NCBI RefSeq assembly: GCF_900103325.1
Contig: NZ_FMXM01000010.1
Location: 62,001-126,000, forward strand
DNA: 64,000 nt
DNA from: Mesorhizobium qingshengii
GTDB lineage: Bacteria; Pseudomonadota; Alphaproteobacteria; Rhizobiales; Rhizobiaceae
Direction of reading: 5' to 3'
In this document: positions 58,002 through 64,000 of the stretch, piece after piece
Numbering within the stretch: position 1 is the stretch's first letter
Layout of the letters: every line of letters starts with the position of its first letter
Made by a program: the position numbers and the translations under genes
The notes under the pieces: model-generated
Told to the model about the DNA's origin: nothing
Database searches by the model: none
Seen by the model: the letters and a program-made list of their open reading frames with translations, nothing else

Positions 58002-58358
58002 GAGACCGCGCTCCTGCTAAGCGTGCGGCAATCGGAATCCCTTCCCGACCCAGCAAAATTGCTGGGGCAGACACCACATATATCTGGTGATTAGGTCCGC
58101 CGCACGAAATCTAGTTATTTCTCGACTACAACTACTCTATGCGCTGACTCGGTGACAAGAGTCCCAAGTGCAACACGAATCGGTTTTTTCGGTTTTCCCC
58201 AACTTGCCCGGTCGCTTATGAGCCGGCGTCTCGTCAGGGGGCTTGCCGCGCCCCTATGCGCGACGTTTTCGTTGACTTCATGGCCGAAAAACACGATAAG
58301 CCGCACAGGCCGCCGCTTTGGCGGCTTTTTTGATTTTCCGGTACCGGAGACGCATATA
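58002..58358. promoter_or_regulatory. gcrA/argD divergent region with four GANTC sites
   Basis: GANTC occurs at 58035-58039, 58146-58150, 58159-58163 and 58177-58181, about four in 150 bases. These are CcrM methylation sites, which GcrA reads. On the argD side there is an AUG at 58218 in frame with argD, and a terminator-like hairpin at 58309-58331. Confidence 0.55.
58309..58331 (+). terminator. Terminator-like hairpin in the argD leader
   Basis: GCCGCC (58309-58314), loop GCTTT, GGCGGC (58320-58325) then six T, 28 bases before the argD ATG. Upstream AAGCCGC (58298-58304) can pair with the same 3' strand, GCGGCTT (58321-58327), so two structures compete. This could be an attenuator, or the end of a leader/small RNA. 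Confidence 0.6.
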
Positions 58359-59558
58359 ATGAGCGGTTCGGCGCTTTTCGAGACCTTTTCTCGCGCACCC
58401 CTGGCTTTCGACCACGGGGAGGGCACCTGGCTGGTTACCGACAAGGGCGAGCGATATCTCGATTTCGCCGGCGGCATCGCCGTCAATTCGCTGGGCCACA
58501 GCCATCCGCATCTTGTCGCCGCGCTCACCGAGCAGGCCGCAAAGCTTTGGCACGTCTCCAATCTCTACGAGATCCCCGGGCAGAGCCGGCTTGGCGAACG
58601 GCTGGCCGATGCCACCTTCGCCGACAAAGTGTTCTTCACCAATTCCGGCGCCGAGGCGCTGGAATGCGCGATCAAGACGGCGCGGCGTTACCACTTCGTC
58701 AAGGGACATCCCGAACGCTTCCGCGTCATTACCTTCGAAGGCGCTTTCCATGGCCGCACGCTGGCGACCATCGCGGCCGGCGGCCAGTACAAATATCTTG
58801 AAGGGTTCGGGCCCAAGGTCGAAGGCTTCGACCAGGTCGGCTTCGACGACATCGACGCCGCCGAAAAGGCGATCACTCCAGAAACCGCCGCGATCCTGAT
58901 CGAACCGGTGCAGGGCGAGGGCGGTATCCGTCCGGTGCCGGCGCAATCGCTGAAGCGGCTGCGGCAGCTCTGCGACCAGCACGGCCTGTTGCTGATCTAC
59001 GATGAGGTCCAGTGCGGCATCGGTCGCACCGGCAAGCTGTTCGCGCATGAATGGTCCGGCGTCACACCCGACATCATGGCGATCGCCAAGGGCATTGGCG
59101 GCGGTTTCCCGATGGGCGCCTGCCTCGCAACCGATGAAGCGGCTGTCGGCATGACCGCTGGCGTTCACGGCACCACTTTCGGCGGCAACCCGCTGGCGAT
59201 GGCAGTTGGCAACGCCGTGCTCGACGTGGTGCTGGAAGACGGCTTCCTCGAAGATGTCCAGCGCAAGGCGTTGCTGATGAAGCAGGGGCTGGCGTCGGTC
59301 GCCGACGAGTTTCCCGAAGTCATCGAGGACATCAGGGGCGTTGGGCTGATGCTCGGCCTCAAATGCGCCATGCCCAACACCAAGGTGAACATGGCGCTGC
59401 GCGACCAGCACCTGTTGGCGGTTCCGGCCGGTGACAATGTCATTCGGCTGCTGCCGCCGCTCACCGTCACCGACGCCGAAATCCACGAAGCGCTCAACCG
59501 CATCCGCGCCGGCGCCAAGGGCCTGGCGGAGGCGATCGCCTCCGCTGCCGCGAAGTAA
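58359..59558 (+). CDS. argD: Acetylornithine aminotransferase
   Basis: 399 residues, class III PLP aminotransferase. The PLP lysine lies in [16 protein letters not shown], with [21 protein letters not shown] and [16 protein letters not shown]. It converts N-acetylglutamate semialdehyde to N-acetylornithine. The start at 58359 gives [22 protein letters not shown], as in relatives. A longer in-frame form from ATG 58218 would run through the hairpin and is less likely. Next to argF with a 14-base gap. Confidence 0.94.
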   Translation: MSGSALFETFSRAPLAFDHGEGTWLVTDKGERYLDFAGGIAVNSLGHSHPHLVAALTEQAAKLWHVSNLYEIPGQSRLGERLADATFADKVFFTNSGAEALECAIKTARRYHFVKGHPERFRVITFEGAFHGRTLATIAAGGQYKYLEGFGPKVEGFDQVGFDDIDAAEKAITPETAAILIEPVQGEGGIRPVPAQSLKRLRQLCDQHGLLLIYDEVQCGIGRTGKLFAHEWSGVTPDIMAIAKGIGGGFPMGACLATDEAAVGMTAGVHGTTFGGNPLAMAVGNAVLDVVLEDGFLEDVQRKALLMKQGLASVADEFPEVIEDIRGVGLMLGLKCAMPNTKVNMALRDQHLLAVPAGDNVIRLLPPLTVTDAEIHEALNRIRAGAKGLAEAIASAAAK

Positions 59559-59572
59559 TTCGAAAGATCCTG

Positions 59573-60471
<899 letters not shown>

Positions 60472-60484
<13 letters not shown>

Positions 60485-60521
60485 CGTGTCTTGGCGCTTG
60501 AAGTGCCTGGGAGCTTGATCT
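60472..60521 (+). repeat. 17-bp tandem repeat across the argF stop codon
   Basis: Units TCTTGGTGCTTGACGTG (60472), TCTTGGCGCTTGAAGTG (60489) and a diverged CCTGGGAGCTTGATCT (60506). Each contains GCTTGA, so the real stop codon is in the first copy. Confidence 0.75.
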
Positions 60522-60620
60522 CTGGGGGCGTGATGCCTATTTGCGCCGCATCACGCAAATCAAGCGCGTTTCGACGCATGCGCCCCACAGGGCGGCATGG
60601 CCGCGCCCTGGAGCTTTGTC

Positions 60621-61631
60621 ATGTTGGAAACCCATCAAGTGACTGAACATCACCCCAAACTCGGCGAATTCGGCTACGCTGGCGACGATCATGTCGTTCC
60701 CTTCGAGGTCGGCCCGCTCGACGTGCGCGGCCGCACCGTTCAGCTCGGGCCGATGCTCGACGCCATCCTGAGCCGCCACGACTATCCCGAGCCGGTCGCC
60801 CGCCTACTGGCGGAAGCCTGTGTGCTGACGGTGCTGCTCGGCACATCGCTCAAGTTCGAGGGCAAGTTCATCCTGCAGACCCGTACCGATGGTCCGGTCG
60901 ACATGCTGGTCGCGGATTTTTCCACGCCTACGGCACTGCGGGCCTATGCGCGTTTCGATCCCGACCGGCTCGAGGCGCTGGTCGCGGCAGGCGAAACGTC
61001 TCAGCAGACGCTGCTTGGCAGCGGTGTGCTGGCGCTGACCATCGACCAGGGTGCTCACACGCAGCGCTATCAGGGCATTGTCCAGCTCGACGGCGAAACG
61101 CTCGAAGACGCGGCACGTACCTATTTCCGTCAGTCGGAGCAGATTCCGACCGATCTCAGGCTTTCGGTGGCCAAGCTGTTGACGCCCGGCATCGGTGGCG
61201 CGCGCGAACAGTGGCGCGCCGGTGGCATCCTGGCGCAGTTCCTGCCGCAGTCGCCCGAGCGTATGCGTGTGCCGGACCTGCCGGGTGGCGATGGCGATCC
61301 GCGCGACGAAATTAACGATCCGGCCGACAATTCCTGGCAGGAACTGCTGGCGTTGCTCGGCACCATCGAGCCGACCGAGCTGATCGACCCGACGATCGGC
61401 GCCGAGCGGCTGCTCTACAGGCTGTTCCACGAGCATGGCGTGCGCGTCTTCGGCGGGGTTCCGGTCGCCGATCAGTGTTCGTGTTCGCGAGACAAGATCC
61501 GTGGCATCCTCGAGGGCTTCTCCGCGCAGGAGATCAAGGATAGCACCGAGGATGGCGGCATCCACGTCGCCTGTGAATTCTGCTCGAAGCAATATGACTT
61601 CAACCCGGCGGAATTTGCAGCAGCTCAATAG
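60621..61631 (+). CDS. hslO: Hsp33-family redox-regulated chaperone
   Basis: 336 residues. The C-terminal zinc-binding redox switch has CSCSRDKI and CEFC (C-x-C and C-x2-C). The N-terminal part includes MLVADFSTPTALRAYARFD. Hsp33 is activated by disulfide formation under oxidative stress and unfolding. The start at 60621 (MLETHQVTEHHPKLGEF) is preferred; an ATG at 60597 is possible. It follows argF in the same direction after about 136 bases, as is common in this group. Confidence 0.93.
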   Translation: MLETHQVTEHHPKLGEFGYAGDDHVVPFEVGPLDVRGRTVQLGPMLDAILSRHDYPEPVARLLAEACVLTVLLGTSLKFEGKFILQTRTDGPVDMLVADFSTPTALRAYARFDPDRLEALVAAGETSQQTLLGSGVLALTIDQGAHTQRYQGIVQLDGETLEDAARTYFRQSEQIPTDLRLSVAKLLTPGIGGAREQWRAGGILAQFLPQSPERMRVPDLPGGDGDPRDEINDPADNSWQELLALLGTIEPTELIDPTIGAERLLYRLFHEHGVRVFGGVPVADQCSCSRDKIRGILEGFSAQEIKDSTEDGGIHVACEFCSKQYDFNPAEFAAAQ

Positions 61632-61695
61632 TAAGAGAACAACGTCTCACCGGCTGCTTCGCGGCCGGTGAGGGCATTGGCGCCCACACCCGAGA

Positions 61696-62088
61696 CTAAT
61701 TCACCGTCCGTCGCGTACCCGGCAGGTCGAGGGAGAAGGCGGGGATCGCGATATCGAACGTCTCGCCCCGCTTGTTGCGCATCGTATAGTGCCCGACCAT
61801 GATCCCTGACGGTGTCGAAAGCGGGCAGCCGGACGTGTATTGATAGCTGTCGCCGGGATTGAGTTCGGGCTGGTCGCCGACGACGCCGGCGCCGCGCACT
61901 TCCTCGACCCGACCGGTGCCGTCGGTGATGTGCCAATAGCGCGACAACAGCTGCACGAACTCGTCCGACTGGTTGTCGATCGTTATCTGATAGCCCCAGA
62001 CATAGCGGTTCTCGGACGGATCCGAGCGATCCTCCAGATAGAACGGCCTGACCTGCACTTCGATGTTGCGCGTGACGGCGCGGTACAT
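61696..62088 (-). CDS. apaG: ApaG protein
   Basis: 130 residues, the typical size. Fibronectin-III-like fold: [89 protein letters not shown]. The family is linked to diadenosine tetraphosphate metabolism and Co2+ tolerance, but its biochemistry remains unclear. The start at 62088 excludes an upstream extension. Confidence 0.94.
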   Translation of the reverse strand: MYRAVTRNIEVQVRPFYLEDRSDPSENRYVWGYQITIDNQSDEFVQLLSRYWHITDGTGRVEEVRGAGVVGDQPELNPGDSYQYTSGCPLSTPSGIMVGHYTMRNKRGETFDIAIPAFSLDLPGTRRTVN

Positions 62089-62315
62089 AAGCGACTCCAA
62101 AACAGTCCCGGCAACTTTCGGCGCTCCTGGCGGGCTGGTCAACGGTGCGCCCCGTCATTCCGACCTGACAGGCAGGTGCCGACAAAGAATGTCATTTAAG
62201 TGACACATGACAATGATGGTGTGCGCCAACCAGTGCCTGGCGACTCGGGCGCTCTGTCGAACTGTCGAAAGCGGTCGCCATGGAGGCCGGCTTTTTCTGG
62301 AGTGACCGGATCTCG

Positions 62316-63467
62316 ATGGAACTCACTCTCATAGCCGCCTTGCTTTCGACTGTTCTCATCGTCTCAAACCTCGCCAGCATCGTGTTCGCCGCTTCGCGTC
62401 TGAAGCGACGCCGCGTCATCGCAGCGCCGACCGGCAAGTCACAGCCGGTGTCGATCGTCGTGCCGTCGCGTGGCGTCGAGCCGTTCACGCACGAGACGCT
62501 GGAGCGCGCCTTCTCGCTCGACTGGCCGCGTTACGAACTGATCTTCTGCGTCGCCCAAGCCGATGATCAGGTGGTCGGATTGATCCGCGCCGCCATCGCC
62601 CGTTTTCCGGCGGTGCCGGCCCGCCTGTTGTTCGGCGACGACCGCATCAGCGCAAATCCGAAGCTCAACAATTGCGTCAAGGGTTGGGAAGCGGCGCGCC
62701 ACCACTGGGTCATCCTGGCCGATTCCAACGTGTTGATGCCTGAAGATTACGTCCAGCACCTGATGGCGGCCTGGCGGTCGGACACCGGCCTTGTCTGCTC
62801 GACGCCGATCGGCTCGCGGCCGGACGGCTTCTGGGCCGAGGTCGAATGTGCCTTCCTCAACACGCTGCAGGCGCGCTGGCAATATGCCGGCGAGGCGCTT
62901 GGCCTTGGCTTTGCCCAGGGCAAGAGCATGTTGTGGAACAAGCCGATGCTCGACGCCAGTGGCGGCATCCGCGCGCTGGCCGCCGAGATCGCCGAGGACG
63001 CTGCCGCGACCAAGCTGGTCAACGGCCTCGGCCTGCGTGTCAATCTCGTCGCCTCGCCCTTCGAGCAGCCGCTCGGCCGGCGCACGCTCGGCGAGATCTG
63101 GTCGCGCCAGGCGCGTTGGGCGCGCCTGCGCCGTGTCACCTTCCCGCTGTTCTTCGCGCCCGAGATCCTGACCGGCGCGGCGGTGCCGCTGGCGCTTGCG
63201 CTGGTTGCGGCGGCAGGCGCCGGCTTCAGCCTGCCGCTCACCTGCATCGCCGTGCTGGCAGCGTTCTATCTTCCGGAATGCGCCCTGGCCTCGGCCAAGG
63301 GCTGGTATCTGTCGCCCCGCATGATCGCGGCAATGGTGGTGCGCGACATGATCCTGCCGGTGATGTGGGCACGCGGCTGGCTCGGCGGTGCCGTCGACTG
63401 GCGCGGTAACGCCATGACCATTGGCACCAAGGCGGCCGAACTGGAAGAGACGCCGTCGAGCGCCTGA
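62316..63467 (+). CDS. Ceramide glucosyltransferase-like glycosyltransferase (GT21/HpnI type)
   Basis: 383 residues. An N-terminal membrane helix (LIAALLSTVLIVSNLASIVFAASRL) is followed by the GT2-like domain with VSIVVPSRGVEPFT, ADSNVLMPEDYV, and the Q-x-x-R-W type motif SRQARWARLRR, then C-terminal membrane helices (TGAAVPLALALVAAAGAGFSLPLTCIAVLAAFYLPECAL, MVVRDMILPVMWARGWLGG). Relatives make glucosylceramides or glycosylated membrane lipids in Agrobacterium and Mesorhizobium. The start at 62316 (MELTLIAALL) is chosen; an ATG at 62280 is possible. Confidence 0.85.
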   Translation: MELTLIAALLSTVLIVSNLASIVFAASRLKRRRVIAAPTGKSQPVSIVVPSRGVEPFTHETLERAFSLDWPRYELIFCVAQADDQVVGLIRAAIARFPAVPARLLFGDDRISANPKLNNCVKGWEAARHHWVILADSNVLMPEDYVQHLMAAWRSDTGLVCSTPIGSRPDGFWAEVECAFLNTLQARWQYAGEALGLGFAQGKSMLWNKPMLDASGGIRALAAEIAEDAAATKLVNGLGLRVNLVASPFEQPLGRRTLGEIWSRQARWARLRRVTFPLFFAPEILTGAAVPLALALVAAAGAGFSLPLTCIAVLAAFYLPECALASAKGWYLSPRMIAAMVVRDMILPVMWARGWLGGAVDWRGNAMTIGTKAAELEETPSSA

Positions 63468-63482
63468 AGGCCAAAACCTTTG

Positions 63483-64000
63483 TTACCTGGCCTTCAGCGC
63501 CTGCGCGATATCCTCCAGAAGATCGTCGGTATCCTCCAGGCCGACCGAAAGCCTGAGCGTGCCTGGCCCGATGCCGAGTTCCGCGCGGGCCTCGTCGCTC
63601 AAATTCTTGTGCGTCGTTGTCGCCGGATGGGTGATCAGGCTCTTGGCGTCGCCGAGATTGTTGGAGATCAGCACGATATCGAGCGCGTTCTGCAAGGCGA
63701 AGGCCGCCTGCTTGCCGCCCTTGACGTCGAGGCAGATCAGCGTCGAGCCGCCCGACATCTGCTTCTTGACGATCGCCGCCTGCGGGTGGTCGGCGCGGCC
63801 GGGATAGATGACACGGGCGATTTCCGGCCGCTCGGCGAGGAAGTCGGCGATCTTGCCGGCGCTTTCCGTTTGCTGGCGTACGCGCAGCGGCAGCGTCTCC
63901 AGGCCCTTCAGCAACGTCCAGGCATTGAAGGGCGACAGGCTGGGGCCGGTGTGGCGAAAATAGTCGTGCAGGTTCTCGTCGATCCACTTCTTGTCCGACA
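63483..64000 (-). CDS. metZ: O-succinylhomoserine sulfhydrylase, 3' part (runs off the right edge)
   Basis: Only the C-terminal part is present, at least 170 residues. C-terminal stretches match Cys/Met-metabolism PLP enzymes: WIDENLHDYFRHTGPSLSPFNAWTLLKGLETLPLRV, VIYPGRADHPQAAIVKKQMSGGSTLICLDV and SNNLGDAKSLITHPATTTHKNLSDEARAELGIGPGTLRLSVGLEDTDDLLEDIAQAL. The PLP lysine lies upstream of the window. It makes homocysteine from O-succinylhomoserine and sulfide in methionine synthesis. The frame is open to the window's end. Confidence 0.9.
   Translation of the reverse strand, partial: SDKKWIDENLHDYFRHTGPSLSPFNAWTLLKGLETLPLRVRQQTESAGKIADFLAERPEIARVIYPGRADHPQAAIVKKQMSGGSTLICLDVKGGKQAAFALQNALDIVLISNNLGDAKSLITHPATTTHKNLSDEARAELGIGPGTLRLSVGLEDTDDLLEDIAQALKAR

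Overview
The window reads as a chromosomal segment of a GC-rich alphaproteobacterium of the Hyphomicrobiales, most likely Mesorhizobium or a close relative. I base this on the gene content and order (rpsT / enoyl-CoA hydratase / mutM, a complete cpa-type Tad locus, gcrA, podJ-like gene, argD-argF-hslO, apaG-metZ), on protein similarity judged by eye, and on dispersed palindromic intergenic repeats of the kind seen in rhizobia. No plasmid, prophage, insertion sequence, CRISPR array, rRNA or convincing tRNA is visible.

Layout. 1-3690: rpsT, an enoyl-CoA hydratase, mutM and deoB, all leftward. In relatives dnaA follows rpsT, so the left edge is probably the dnaA leader. 4013-4933: an orphan PhnD-like binding protein behind an unusual repeat-rich divergent control region. 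4940-17096: a Tad/Flp pilus locus in three parts: a leftward block of two TadE-like pseudopilins and a CpaC-N-like protein; a rightward flp pilin and cpaA; and the operon cpaB-C-D-E-F-tadB-tadC, closed by a convergent tadD. 17223-23373: an M17 aminopeptidase, a small MarR-like regulator, an NlpC/P60 peptidase, and a DEXH helicase overlapping a PdeM-type phosphoesterase. 23381-32312: a sulfur-themed block. A SoeABC-like molybdoenzyme is divergent from a LysR regulator, followed by an Hsp70 of the YegD type, a TIGR02186-type membrane protein and a TauE/SafE-like exporter. 32505-36545: a very large PodJ-like polarity protein.

37002-45427: a MerR regulator and a beta-oxidation operon (two acyl-CoA dehydrogenases, thiolase, isochorismatase-like hydrolase, FadB/J-type multienzyme, thioesterase). 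The regulator gene and the operon are preceded by related TTGACG-TTTACG motifs, which suggests a local regulon. 45801-50435: an S24-type repressor, a degenerate SNase-like secreted protein, class I lysS, a TerB-like protein and a polar amino acid-type binding protein. 50694-52925: luxR-luxI followed by an unusual crotonase, a quorum-sensing module. 52983-56215: PPK2, then phoR and phoU without pst genes or phoB. 56306-64000: corA, a heptanucleotide repeat, gcrA, argD-argF-hslO, apaG, a ceramide-glucosyltransferase-like GT and the 3' part of metZ.

Most of the window is ordinary housekeeping and core accessory sequence. The most interesting signals are: a palindromic repeat flanked by a 9-bp duplication that appears to have split a formerly overlapping MarR/NlpC gene pair; the MerR/operator/beta-oxidation regulon; a crotonase lacking both usual catalytic glutamates behind luxI; the sulfite oxidation/export cluster with an embedded Hsp70; and several leader-type control regions (PhnD-like gene, argD, corA, gcrA GANTC cluster). 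All functions are inferred by reading the translations; no database search was run.
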